Source: Hybos culiciformis (lineage: Eukaryota; Arthropoda; Insecta; Diptera; Hybotidae). Taken from it: a stretch of DNA of 64,000 nt. The position numbers and the translations under genes are program-made. The DNA is taken from assembly GCA_964007475.1 (NCBI GenBank), contig OZ023273.1:86384930-86448929 (forward strand), written 5' to 3'. Shown here piece by piece: positions 33,030-45,183 of the stretch. Position 1 is the first letter of the stretch. Each line of letters begins with the position of its first letter. The notes below the pieces were generated by a model. That model was not told the origin of the DNA and made no database searches. It was given only the letters and a program-made list of their open reading frames with translations.

Positions 33030-33815
33030 GTCCAGTAAAAGACTATTGTAACTCGAAAATGATAGTTTTGAGATAAGTCAATTTGAAATTTTAAAATGTT
33101 TTTTTGTTAAATTTTTTTTTGTAATAAAGTTTTTGTAAATGTGTAAATTTTGAAAGATATATTTTTGGGACAGTTATTGGACCCCACTAAATTAAATCTA
33201 AAAAAATTATTTTTAATGTGATTTTTTATTAAATTAATATTTTAACATTGGCACTTTTTTCTTTGAATTTTTTGTAACTCAAATTACAATACATACTTTT
33301 GAACTTAGTGTTTAATTATGATCTATAAAAAGTCAATTTGCAATATTCTTGAAATAATATTTTGTTGTTTTTTTATTGAAACTTCAGTTAAATATTTTCT
33401 TTGCAGTTAAAAATATTGAAACTAGTGTTACCATAGTAAAATATTTAAAGAAATATTTCTAAAGTATTGTAACTACAGACTTTCAATAAAAAAAAAAGTA
33501 TATTTCAATAAAGCAAAAATATTGTAACTCAAGTTTCAAAGAAAATAGAAAATAGAATAACAAGGTAAGAATATTGTAACTGAAGTTACAATAAAATAAA
33601 ATCAATTTTTTTTTTCGAGACTATTGTAATTCGAGATACAATAATTTGAAGTAAAAAAGGTCTTGGGATAAAATACGAAAAGCATTTTTTTTTTTTTTTT
33701 CAGAATTTATAGATCATAGAATCAATCGGGTTAGATGTCCGGAAAGCAAATTTTTTTTCTCTTTCTAACTACATCAACAAATCAAAAGTATTGTAACTCG
33801 AGTTACTGGAAATAA
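33030..33815. repeat. Repeat with recurrent TATTGTAACTC motif
   Basis: TATTGTAACTC or close variants (TATTGTAACTCAAGTT, TATTGTAACTGAAGTTAC, TATTGTAATTCGAGATAC) recur at least six times over about 750 bp on a homopolymer-rich background. It resembles a decayed non-coding element. No ends were fixed. Confidence 0.55.
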
Positions 33816-33930
33816 CGATATGGTTTCGCAAATATTCATAAATAGTTGTTGAAAAATTTATCAAGTTTAAAAGAGTTAAATCAGGTTCACCTGATAAAAC
33901 GTTGTGTATCTACATTTAGCGTATTTGTTC

Positions 33931-33955
33931 AGGGGGGTTATTATGTAACTCATAT
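33931..33955. repeat. Isolated terminus of the GGGGGGTTATTATG element family
   Basis: CAGGGGGGTTATTATGTAAC equals the end of the 19162-21118 element. No partner end was found nearby. Confidence 0.7.
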
Positions 33956-34471
33956 TCGAAAAAGGTAGAGAATCAGATGCATGCATCACTAGTTCACATG
34001 CAATGAAGGAAAAAAAATCTACTTTTTGGTCGGGCGTTTTAAATTAAGATTTAATTTTGTGTTTTTTCTTTTATGACATTTCTCATAAAATCAAATTCAA
34101 AGCAAAATTTTTTTGTTGTGCAAAAATTCATACATAATCATAAAATCATAAATAAAATTAGATTTCAGCACTCAGCTCAGTGTCAGCACAGCAGTAGTAC
34201 TCAATCAAATAGAAAGCAGCAGAAAATCGTATATTTTTAAAAAAAATAATTAAAATTGTTTTTATAATTGAAAAAAAAAAAAAAAAAAAAATTAAATTAA
34301 ATTAAATAAATTTGTTGTAATGCGGCGGTTTTGAACAAAAATAAATAATAAAACGAGAAAAAAAAAAACCTTAAAAAAGGAAAATTTCTTCTGAGTTTCG
34401 GCTGCAGTCAGAGTCGAGGATAGTCTTGCGTTTTCTTCTTTTTTTTTGTTGATCGATTTTTTCACAGAAAA

Positions 34472-34475
34472 ATGA
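34472..34475 (+). CDS. CEP97: CEP97 first coding micro-exon (ATG A)
   Basis: Exon 2 (from 35661) enters with two bases of a split codon, so exon 1 must end in phase 1. AAAAATGA|GTATGT at 34470-34481 gives an ATG, one further base and a strong donor, making the protein begin M-S-E-E-E-N-E. Sequence upstream (34160-34470) would be 5' UTR. An alternative is a different upstream exon; a transcript would decide. Confidence 0.6.
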
Positions 34476-37400
34476 GTATGTATCAAGAATTTTGTATTTA
34501 AAAAAAAAAAAATATTATGAATGAATAATGCCACCACACTTAATCAAAGAACTAGACAATATAAATTTTTAATTAATTTGACCTGAATTAGTTTATAATT
34601 TGGAAATTTTTAATTAGTCTTTTCTTCATTTATTAATTCGAAGTTATTTTTCAAACTTTTTTATTCCCAATATTTCTACCTAATCATTAATTTTCGTTCT
34701 CTAATATCCAAATGTCTTGTTCTGATTCCTACCTACTTTATTATGTTTGTATGTAAGTAGTACCTACCTACAAACCTGAAGCCCTATTTATGTACATCGA
34801 GCAAACGAAATTTGCTATGTCGGTAGGTTGTAGATTCTATCTAGGTATATTAAAATTGAAAAAGAAACAAAAATTGAAAAAATATTTATATGTGAAAAGT
34901 AAATTTTTTATAGGAGCATTTTGGTTTAATACCTAGCAGCATTTTAAATGTTGTAAACAATTTTCCAGTTGCTGTATATAGTGTTCAAATAAAAGCAAAG
35001 GAACCTTCTTTCTCTTTCAGACGTTTGCGACTTTAATACGAAAATTGCCAGTCTTTTATTCGTGTAAATCCATCTTGCGTCTAATTACCTACTTTGAGGT
35101 GGCAGCAACAGAATTTGAACATTTTTTGAAGTACCTATAGTATACCTATAATACAAAACAAAAACTATGAATAAATTTTGTAAGAGCAAGTTTATTAGGT
35201 ATACTTACCTATATAAAAAAATCCACATTCTCCAATATTAATATATATTTTCCAAAGCAATATGATACTTACTACCTGTGCATACTTGGGACTTAATTTA
35301 GGAAAATACTTCAAATATACCTAAATGACAACCTTCTTTTACGATAGAGTTGCTAAGTATTATTTATAGTTGGCTTATAAGATAAGGCAACTAAGCCTTG
35401 GTATACCTATATAAGCACGTTTATATATATATCTATATTGAAGTCTTAAAAGTATATAAAATCTATACCTACTTAATAAAGTTATTAAATGTTTGAGTCC
35501 CCTAACATAATTTATGCTACAATTAAGCTTATTGAAACTTATATAGATTAATTTGTTTTTAATAATTTTTTTCCCAAAAATAATTTTAACCTTCAGATTT
35601 TGTGTGTGTAAATTTCTTTGCGTTCATCAATAATTTTATTTATTTATTTTTTTTTTTTAGGTGAAGAAGAAAATGAAAAAAAGTCTCTAGCAATCTTAGA
35701 CTTATCAAAGAAAAATTTGAAAAAAGTTCCAAAAGAGGAGGACGCTCAAAATGTTCGTGTCTTAATGTTGGATGACAATGAATTACAAAAAATTGATAAT
35801 ATTGATTCGTATTTACGAATTGAAAAGGTGAAAAAAAAAATATTTATAAAATAGGTATATATTGAATTGGTTGGAATTAAACAAGAATTTCATTAATGAA
35901 AATTATTACCTGCAGTATTAATATAATAATTTAATTAAGTGAACGTAACTAATGGAAACTCTTATTTGTGGATGGTACATTTATGTATATTTCTAAAAAA
36001 ATATAATTTTGAAGAACAATTTTAGGTTTCAATTAGATATTAAAATATAATTAGTTACAATTGATTTATGTTATTTTCGAATAAAAATTATTTTTAAATC
36101 TTCAAATGAATCGGATCAAAAAAAAACTTAATGTAGTATCTTTTTCAACAAATTTACTTCGAATTAAGAATCAATGTATACAAATCAATGATAACTTGAT
36201 CCAACAGTAAATATTTTTATTGGATTACTTATTCAAGCAATTATATAGAAATAATTCTATTTTTCCTTGCATCGATTGGAGCAAAAGTCCTATTGAATGA
36301 GTTACGACCAAGCGTATTATTAAATTTCTAACAAAAAATATAACAAACAGACAAAATGCATAAGAAATATATAATTATATTGCCTATACATAAAAAAAAT
36401 TAATGTTCTATAATATTAAAAGTAAAATATTAGTTTTTTAAATTTATTACATAAACTATTTTTTTTTTTTAGCTTTCCCTCAGTAAGAATCAATTACTGC
36501 GTATGTATGGTGTTTGTCGATTACATTTTTTGAAAGAGTTAAATTTATCATTCAATGGAATTTTGACAATTGAAGGTACATAATACATATTAACAAAATA
36601 TTTTGAAAAATAACTTTTATTCTAGAAACCGGCCCTACTGAAACTAACTCCAAAATTAAAATAAATCTGTAAAATGTTTGCCTTAGTTGCAAATGAAACT
36701 CAATCAAAAATTAGTGATGAAAAAAATAAATAAATGGTAAGGTTTATTGAAGCTCAAATAAACCCCCAATTGAAATTCAACTACAAAATTTTTAACCTCA
36801 GTTTATTTTGTTTTATTGCATTTAGTTCATAGGAAATTAGTTTGGAAAGTTTACGAATGTTAAGAATTATTCACTCACATTTGTAAGATCATAACATTAT
36901 TTTACTGAAAAATTTATTTTAATAACTGTTGATAGCATTTCGTTACGACCTTTATATGCTTTATTAATCTGGTTTAAGATTTTCAGTATTTATTAAAATA
37001 AAAAATATTCGTTATACGATTTGAATTTTCTATAATTTCATTATGATGTAAGATTTATTTTTGAATTTCTTTGAAATGTTATTAATAATTATTTGAAATT
37101 GTTTTCATTCCAAAATTCTTATAGTTCACATTATACATTACATTTAATACAATGTTAATGTTTAATGTTTTTATGGATGCAACTAATCCTCTTTCGCTTT
37201 TTTGGATATGCTTGAATTATTTTTTGTTAAAATATATGTTTTTTGAACCTAACATTTAAATAATTTCCAGGTCTAAAAGAACTAACAAATTTGCAAAAAT
37301 TAAATTTGGAAGGAAATAATATTAAGACCATTGAACATTTGAATACTAACACTAAACTAGAATATTTAAATTTAGCGGAGAATCAGATCGGATCTATATC

Positions 37401-40400
37401 AGATATATCATTTTTAAAGTCATTAAAAGTAAAATTATAAATATTAATAGATTTAAATAAGGAATTTTCAATAATTATAAATTGAATATGTTTCCATTTT
37501 AAATTTTTAGGAACTTGATCTTCGTGGGAATCGCTTAACACATTTAAGACAATGTGATAAACATTTACCAAATTATATCGAAACTTTGGTATTGTCTAAA
37601 AATGCTATATCTGATCTTAATGAAATCTGTACTCTATCAAATTTGCAAAATTTGCATAGTCTGACTTTAAATGAGAATCCCTGTGTGCAAGTCGTGGGTT
37701 CAGAGTAAGTAATATTTTTTTACTTATTTATTAGTGTAAATCATAAAATTAAAAAAAGAACCATAAAATATTACCTAAATTTTTTTATTTATGACTTTAC
37801 ATTGAATGAAAAATTTGCAAATTAATTAAATAATTAACATTCAAAAAAAATTTATAATAAATTCACTAAACAAATGCTTTTAGTTTAATATCTTTGTATT
37901 ATTAAGTAATAATATTTGTATTATAATATAATTCTAAGAGAACAGAGATTCGGAAAAAATGACGATCTATAATTGAAATTGATTCGAATAAATTTTTTAT
38001 AGCAATAGTCATTTCGATTTTTTTTCTAAATATTTTAAAAGTTGAAGAATTCTAAAATAGTGAACACAAGTTTTCGAAAATAGGAAGTATTTTAATTTTC
38101 TTTTTATTTATTGGAGTGATTTTTCTACAGTTTTTTATTCTTATGTAAGAATTAAAATATTTTTTGCAGTGGCTTTGACCATCGACCATTCGTATTAAAC
38201 TGGTGCATGAATTTAAAAATTATTGATGGCTTTAATGTGGATCCAATTGAAAGTCTCAAAGCGGAATGGCTGTACAGGTAAATGTTTTTTTTTGATGATT
38301 TTGAAAATAGAAGAAAATAATTTTATTTGATTTTTTAGTCAAGGTCGTGGAAGACAATTTCGAGTAGGAGAACAAGTAGCATTGACAAGATATTTAAATT
38401 CAGTCTGTCCATCACTTGGAAAACAATTAGAAAATGAAAATGAAAGAAAATTGAGATTAATATTAAGTAAGGCTCAGCAACATCAACGACAGCTTCAAGA
38501 AGAAATTTCAGATAATATAAACTCACCTGGCGGAACTTCTCCATCATCGAATCGAAAAAAACCATCAAGCCGAATTCAATCTCCTAGATGTGAGTTGTTT
38601 TTAAAAAACATGTTTCTCTAACATATTTTGTATTAAAAATTTAATTCTGAATGTAGACTCAATTATTGAGCTTCAATATTTATGAATTATTATGGTACTA
38701 ATTTAGAAACATTTTTATAATACAATAAAAGAATAGTAAATAATTATTTTTTGTTATGGACATGGTTCTAAAATTTTATTTGAATCAAATCATTAATGAA
38801 CTATAATTTAGTTTTTAAAATCTTGGATTTTAATTGCAACTTACAGTAACCACTTTATAATTAATAACATCTTCACCAAATAAGTTCTGAAATAAGTATA
38901 TTTCATTTATCGTGATTATGGTATAGAAGTAGCGTATAATCTCTCTTAATAGTGTTCGATAAAATTACTATTTCTCACAGCAAGGATCATCCAGTAATTA
39001 ATGTTTCACAAAAAATATCTTGAAGAACATTTTAATTTAACATTCTATGCATTCTATGCATGAATAATTATAAGATCAGAAGGGTTTCTCATTTTTTTTT
39101 AATGTTCAATGGATATCATTTCTTTTAAACAAAAAAAAAAATTATGAAAGTGAAGAAAATTAAATTTTTTAAACTTTAATTCAATTTCAGGGACAAATTC
39201 TTTAATTTATGTTTATGAATTGATTATAAAAAAAAATGTTTTTTTTTTTAGTTTCTCGTTTAAGTGGAAGACAAGGTTCACCGGATTCAATGTCAAATAG
39301 TTATCATGGGAATATCAATTTTTCAAATGATCGTAAAAATAATTTTGATTATTAATAATTCAATATAAATTTTTACACATTCTAAATATTTTTATAGATT
39401 CGAATTTCCAAATGACCACTTCTCTAATTGAAAACATCAAAAATGATTCAATAATGACCCAAAGTTTTGATGGTGTTACTTTAAATAGTAAAATGTTTAA
39501 AGTTGCTTCTCAGGAAAGTACACCCAGAGCAGTGACTCCAAATCAATATAACAATGGTTTGTGCCACATAAAAATATTCAATCTACAGAAATAAATCAGT
39601 CTAAAATTATTTTATTCTTAGATCATTCTTTTCCCGTTGGTGGACCATTAGCAGCTGCTTCAAAAATGGTGCCAGTTCCTGAAACTTTAATGAGTCCTGA
39701 TTGTTGTCCAACCACTGTTGCTCAAAAAATTCCTGTTTCGGCTTTGAATAATCAAAATTTTCATAATTCAAAAACTTTTAAAAATAAAGGTAAATAAAGA
39801 CTCATTATTCAACTTCTATTTTTAAAAACAGTGATTTTTGTTGTTGGAACAAATAATAGTTGTAACATTTAATCTGAATATTTAATGCTACTAAATAGTT
39901 ATACTTACTACCCTGCCGACGGATTTCAAAATCGAAAACTTGCAGTTTACCTAACCTCGCACACTTGCAGTTTACCTAACTTCAATAGTTATACTTATTA
40001 AGTCATTAGAAGAGCCACTCATAGATTTTTTTTTGCATTTGATAACAATATCATTTATACATTTTATGAATAGTTAATGTTTCGTTTTTTGTTTTTTGTA
40101 AATAAATCTGGTTTTATCAATCAGAGTAATTTAAAACGTACATATTTCAATTTTGAGCGAAGTTTTTTCAACGAAGAATACGTTCCAAAACTAATAGTCT
40201 GTTCACTTGTTAGTAATTATTTAAAAAATTGAAATTTTTTAGTTTGTGAATGGATATTATTCAAAAAATTTTAATTATTTTTTTGTTTTCTCACAAATTA
40301 AATTTTATTTTTTTAAATTCTCCAAAGGGAAATTTTAAATTTGTAGTATTTACTATGTAGTTTTGCTATCAGAACTTGAAATTTTTTTCGCCTAATTTTT

Positions 40401-43400
40401 GGTTTTCTTTCATTCTCTATTTTTAAAGCATATTGTTTGCAACCTTAATTTATAGATAGATGTGGCATAATATTTTCTAAATTTATACATATTGTTAACC
40501 AAGTTCACAAAATGTGAAAATGTTTTTTTTAATGTCTTTGTTTTTTCTTTTATTTGATTTTTTATTTTTTCTTTGGGTTTCAAAATAACAGGTACATAGT
40601 TTTAATTGTTCCGTTTAGGTCAACGATATTTTTGTTTTGTTTTTATATCAGTCAACTCCTTTTGTTGTTTTAATTTTTTCTAAATTTGATTTTTTACTTT
40701 TATTTAGATGCTATGCTATTGTTTCATTTAGTAGTTTATTGGATGAAAAGTTTTTTTTTTAATTTTTTTATTTTGTTTTATATCATACTTACATTAACAT
40801 TCGTTTTATTAAAAATCTTTTTAAAATACTATTACAAGAGACCTAAATAGGTGAGCCTCTAGAAAATGGTTTTTTTTTTTTTTTTACAAATTCCGCACAG
40901 ATCAACCATTCAAGATTATGAAGAGCTTGAAAGAAATTTTTTTAAAGTTATTTTAGGTAACCAAAATAATATGAATTAAAGTTGATTGACTTTTATTAAA
41001 GAAATAGATGATAGCAATTGAAAACAAAAATTTAACTTTAATTTCTATAATTCTGTATTATTCGAATTAATAATGAATAATGAATAATGTATTCTTTCAT
41101 AATTATGTGTAATATTTATTTTTTTTTTTAGATAATCGGTGTCACTCACCGAAAGTCATAAGAAGTCCACATTTAAAACGTAACAGCGAGAAAATTAGCC
41201 CTATTCCTAGTCCACGAAAAGTAAATGCAGTAGTAAATAATCAACATATAAAATCATCTTTAGTGGATAATCAAGTTAAATCACGTAATATACTGAATTC
41301 GGTTCATATGACGCCGTCAAAAAATTCAGAATCTCAAATAATGGATCAAATGAGTTCGGATGATGATAGTGATCATATAAATGTTGATAAACTGAAAACT
41401 ATTCGAAACAAAGCTGCGCAAAGGTAATCAAATCTTTTTCTCATGCATTATTTTTTTTAAAGAATTCATAGGAAAAAAAAATACACGAAGCAGTCATAGG
41501 AACTGCCGAAAGAAGTTTATACTTAAAAGCTTTAAACTATGAAGTAACAATGGCTACAAATAATGGACTGCTTTTGGACTGCTGGACTGATTTTTATTTT
41601 AATTTACATTTTGTACTAAGCAGCCCATTTGTAGCCACTTTTATTTCATAGTTTAAAGCTTTTAAGTATTAACTTTTTTCGGCAGTTCCAATGACTGCTT
41701 CGTGTGTTTTTTTTTTGGATATTTTAAGCAGGGAAGACCCTAACCATAGCTCCCTATCCAAAATTTTTGGTCAGGTAATTTCACCCTCACTTCCACCCTC
41801 ACTTCTACTCTCACTTCCGCCTTCACTTCCGCCCTCACTTTCGCCCTCACTTCCGCCCTCACTTCCGTCCTCACTTCCGCCCTCACTTCCGCCCTCACTT
41901 CCACTCTCACTTCCGCCCTCACTTCCGCCCTCACTTCCGCCTTCACTTCCGCCCTCACTTCTACTCTCACTTCCGCCCTCACTTCCGCCCGCACTTCCGC
42001 CCTCACTTCCGCCCTCACTTCTGCCCTCACTTCCGCCCTCACTTCCGCCCTCACTTCCGCCCTCACTTCCGCCCTCACTTCCGCCCTCACTTCCGCCCTC
42101 ACTTCCGCCCTCACTTCTGCCCTCACTTCCGCCCTCACTTCCGCCATCACTTCCGGCATATTTTTTAACATATTTTGAGCCGACACGACCTAACCGTAGC
42201 TCCCTGCCCAAAAATTTTTCGGCAGGTATCTTTATTTTACCGGAGCTACCTATTTTGAAAAAAAATTTTTATTTGTATATTTTGAGCCGGGACGACCTAA
42301 CCGTAGCTCCCTCCCCAAAAATTTTTCGGCAGGTAATCTTTATTTCACCGGAGCTACCTATTTTGAAAAAAAATTTTTTTTATATTTTGTGTCGGCATGA
42401 CCTAACCGTAGCTCCCTGCCCAAAAAATTTTCGGCAGGTAATCTTTATTTCACCGGACCTACCTATTTTGAAAAATAAATTTTAGTTTTTAAATAATTTA
42501 AACGAAAGATTTTTAAAAAAACATTTGAATTTAAATTTTTCGTGCCAAATTATTTTATTTTTATAAATCACAAATGATTATTGAGTGGACCACTCATTTT
42601 TTGAGTATTGAAACGTCAAAAAACCATGTCGCGATTTCGAACTAAAATGTCGAATGAGTCTTCGAAAAAAAATGTTTACCCCCTACAGAATTACTCAATT
42701 TTATCATACAGCGCGCCTAATGCTAGAGATAGAGTCGACGTAATTCACGCGCGTGTACGCACGTAAAAAATCAAATTGTATGAAAATGTATGAGACCGGC
42801 TATACGCAACGACGTAAAACGTAGCTTACGCGCGTAAAAGTTGAAATATTTTAACTTTCCCAGTATTTTACGCCGTACATTGTGGAAATCATTTGTTTAT
42901 AATTGTGTTGTTTATTTTGTTGTTATTAGAAAAAAAAATTGTGTTGTTTATTTTGTTGTGTTTAGAAAAAAAATAATTTTACAAACAAATAATTATTTAA
43001 TAAAATAAAAAAGTTCATAAATATAATTATATTCAAAAATAAAAATTAAATAATTATTTATTGCAAATTTATTAAAATTTTTTATGTTTTATTAAGTTAT
43101 AAATAAATTAAAAAGCATTATAAAAATATTACAAACAGAATCCATTTTATTTTTCTAATTTAATTTTTCTCTTTTTCTCTTTTGTTTTTCGCATGTGAAT
43201 GGCGTTGAGCATAAAGGCCGGTATTCAACTGAAGATAAAGTACAAGATAAATTTTATCTTGAAAAGGAACATTATTGAGTGAGATAAAAATAGACACATG
43301 ACTTTCTGACTTATGTAGTACCTAAACAATTTTATTTTTAATTTACTAACCTCCCAACTTTCATCCATTTTATTTAATTAATTTTACCAATATTATTTTA

Positions 43401-45152
43401 TTTTATTAAATTAAATTAAACTATTATTTTAATTTTAATATTATTTTAGTTTTCTGATTTTTGTTTGTTTTCTTCAAATAACAAACGTCAAATTCTTTTT
43501 ACACGACCTAATGTCAAAATTTATCTTGAAAAGAATGTTCAAAACATTATTTGCAAGATAAATTTTTGAAATAAAATTTATTTGAGTGAAAATGTTTTTC
43601 TACAATTTTTACTCAGATAAATTTCCATTTATCTTCAGTTGGGTACCGATAAATTAAATTCACTCAACTAAAATTTATCTCAGATAAAATTTTATATGAA
43701 AAAGTTGATTTTATCTCCAGTTGAATACCGACCTTAACAGGTAAAAAAAACAGGTTTTTTTTTTTTTTTTTTACGCGCGCATACGCGCGTGAATTACGTC
43801 GACTCTATCTCTAGCATAAAGAAGTATAAACTTCAAAAATTATTTCAGTCTTCGTTTAATTCTTTGGATGTTTGGATTATTTTTTCATAGTTTAAATTGT
43901 TTAGAATGTAGATTTGTATAATGTATTTGTATAATGTATACTATATATAAATTAAGTTTAATTTTTTTTTGGATTTAATTCTGATTTTGAAGTTTTAAAA
44001 TTATAGGGCTCTCACTTTATTTAATATTGTTCTCTAAAAATTGATCTAGGACTCAACAACAAAAAGAAAGTAGTGATCTGTCAACTTTAAAAATCAGCAA
44101 AGAAAGTGAAACATCAGCAATTATGATTCAAAAGTTTTGGCGAGGATACAGAAGTCGGAAATCAACAAAAAATATTGCTGAGAAAATTCTGAAAAAAAGA
44201 ACTTTAGAATATATATCGTAAGACAATAATATTGAAAAATAAAATAAGTTTGTAATTAATCTTATTTTATTTTTAGAAAACTAAATAAAGATATGGAAAT
44301 GACAAAAGCACAACTAGAAAATGAAAGAAAAATTCAACAACTTCAAATGCAAGCAATCAATGCACTTTGGAAGAAGGTGTCAACAATGCAAGGTGTGCCT
44401 TCAAATAAAACTGATGATAATGCTGGAGCGTCACAACAACCATCTGAAGGCGAAAAAACTATTATTTTAGATAATAGTTCTGCTGCAGTTGTAAATGATC
44501 TAGCTAAGACATGTACTTTACTAACAAATCAGGTAATTATGATCATAAAAGGGTTATTATCGGTTTATTTAGAACTAACCAGGACATATACAATTTTTTA
44601 ACAAAAAAAAGACGTCAAATCGGCCTAGATTTTTTATTGCTAAATTCTTATTCTCTTTAATAGCTCTTCCTCCAAATTAATTTGTAATTATCATTTTAAT
44701 AATTAAATAAGACTATTTGGATTAATATTTAGAGTACAAAAGTTTAGAGTAAAAAATTTTTATTTTAAAAAATTAAAAAAAAATTTTAGGTACAGCAATT
44801 ACAATGCTCAATGAGAGATATTTTAAATTGTATGACATTATTTTGCAATTTACCACAAGAAAATTTGAGAAAATTTGTTAACGATGATGAATCTAAGTTA
44901 GCAGCTGAAACTCAAACAGAAATAATTGCGGTTCACACTCCTCAAGTTGAAAATCATCAGAATTTTCCTTATAAAATAAGACCATCTTCATTACCATTAG
45001 ATAATTCAACGTCAACAACATCGAATTCTGATTCAACAGTAGCAACGAAAATTCTTTTAGAAAAAACAGAAAATGATTTCGAATTAACAGAAATAATTAA
45101 TGTTCATGAGCAGCTCGATAAAGAAGTTTCAAATAATGCAACCGATAATTAA
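34472..45152 (+). CDS. CEP97: Centrosomal protein of 97 kDa, LRR and IQ protein, 823 aa
   Basis: Fourteen exons join in frame: 34472-34475, 35661-35827, 36473-36575, 37271-37428, 37511-37704, 38170-38277, 38339-38589, 39252-39332, 39398-39556, 39622-39789, 41132-41423, 44050-44217, 44277-44532, 44790-45152. Residues ~10-195 are leucine-rich repeats ([62 protein letters not shown]), capped by [20 protein letters not shown]. The middle is Ser/Asn-rich. An IQ motif [15 protein letters not shown] lies at 585-599, followed by a coiled coil ([20 protein letters not shown]). CEP97 partners CP110 at the distal centriole end to restrain cilium formation. Identification rests on the LRR-cap-IQ-coil order and the sequence around the cap. 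The four-base first coding exon is inferred from phase. Confidence 0.88.
34476..35660 (+). other. CEP97 intron 1
   Basis: 1185 bp, with many TAGGTA/TACCTA simple motifs at 34730-35480 and a TATATA-rich stretch near 35420. No other feature was seen. Confidence 0.55.
39790..41131 (+). other. CEP97 intron 10
   Basis: 1342 bp of A+T-rich sequence with a local direct repeat CTTGCAGTTTACCTAAC (about 39940 and 39966). No clear mobile element ends were seen. Confidence 0.55.
41483..41710. mobile_element. Foldback element, ~85-bp arms
   Basis: ACACGAAGCAGTCATAGGAA, CTGCCGAAAGAAGTTTATAC, TTAAAAGCTTTAAACTATGA is mirrored by TCATAGTTTAAAGCTTTTAA ... GACTGCTTCGTGT, with about 55 bp between the arms. The same arm sequence introduces the tandem units at 12.9 kb. 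Confidence 0.85.
41781..42165. repeat. 12-bp minisatellite CACTTCCGCCCT, about 32 units
   Basis: The unit CACTTCCGCCCT repeats with few variants (CTTCTACTCT, CTTCCATC). Because 12 is a multiple of three, all three usable frames stay open on both strands (Pro-Pro-Ser-Leu on +, Ser-Glu-Gly-Gly or Arg-Ala-Glu-Val on -). These are composition artefacts, not genes. Confidence 0.93.
42170..42480. repeat. ~110-bp tandem repeat block (family T), three units
   Basis: GAGCCGGGACGACCTAACCG, TAGCTCCCTCCCCAAAAA, TTTTTCGGCAGGTAATCTTT and ATTTCACCGGAGCTACCTAT repeat three times. It is better preserved than the 12.9-kb block. A reverse-strand fragment lies at 59570-59690. Confidence 0.88.
42481..42715. repeat. 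Tail of family T
   Basis: It matches 59340-59555 in reverse complement (GGGGTAAA..., TTGAGTGGACCACT, CAAATGATTATTGAGTGG, GAAACGTCAAAAACCA). The ~110-bp units and this tail therefore belong to one dispersed element. Confidence 0.75.
42721..43816. mobile_element. Family H PIF/Harbinger-like MITE, copy 3, with nested insert
   Basis: The termini TGCTAGAGATAGAGTCGACG and the inverse ...GACTCTATCTCTAGCA are perfect, with TAA at 42718-42720 and 43817-43819. Internal blocks (GTACGGCGTAAAATACTGGG on the complement) match the other family H copies. A 520-bp second element interrupts it. There is no coding capacity. Confidence 0.88.
43215..43734. mobile_element. 520-bp TIR element, TAA target, nested in family H copy 3
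   Basis: AGGCCGGTATTCAACTGAAG and the inverse CTCCAGTTGAATACCGACCT are the ends. TAA is duplicated at 43212-43214 and 43735-43737. Without it the host reads GAGCATAACAGG, as in the copy at 49.9 kb (which has the complement). The arms pair further in (TTTATCTTGAAAAGGAAC against AAAAGAATGTTC...AAGATAAAT). Confidence 0.88.
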
Positions 45153-45177
45153 TTGTGCTTTTTTTACAAATTATTGT

Positions 45178-45183
45178 AATAAA
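45178..45183 (+). terminator. CEP97 poly(A) signal
   Basis: AATAAA 26 bp after the stop codon, followed by a GTGTATTTATGTTG-rich downstream element. Confidence 0.65.

Larger units (their letters stand above)
41424..44049 (+). other. CEP97 intron 11, largely mobile and tandem DNA
   Basis: 2626 bp holding, in order, a foldback, a 12-bp minisatellite, ~110-bp tandem units, a family T tail and a nested pair of TIR elements. Donor AG|GTAATC and acceptor CTAG|G are intact. Confidence 0.8.

Noticed and set aside
38335..38568. Minus-strand 77-codon frame
   Set aside because: Antisense shadow of CEP97 exon 7.
41740..42211. Long Ser-Glu-Gly and Arg-Ala-Glu repeat frames (-) and Pro-Pro-Ser-Leu frame (+)
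   Set aside because: They are readings of a 12-bp minisatellite, open because 12 is divisible by three, and lie inside a CEP97 intron.
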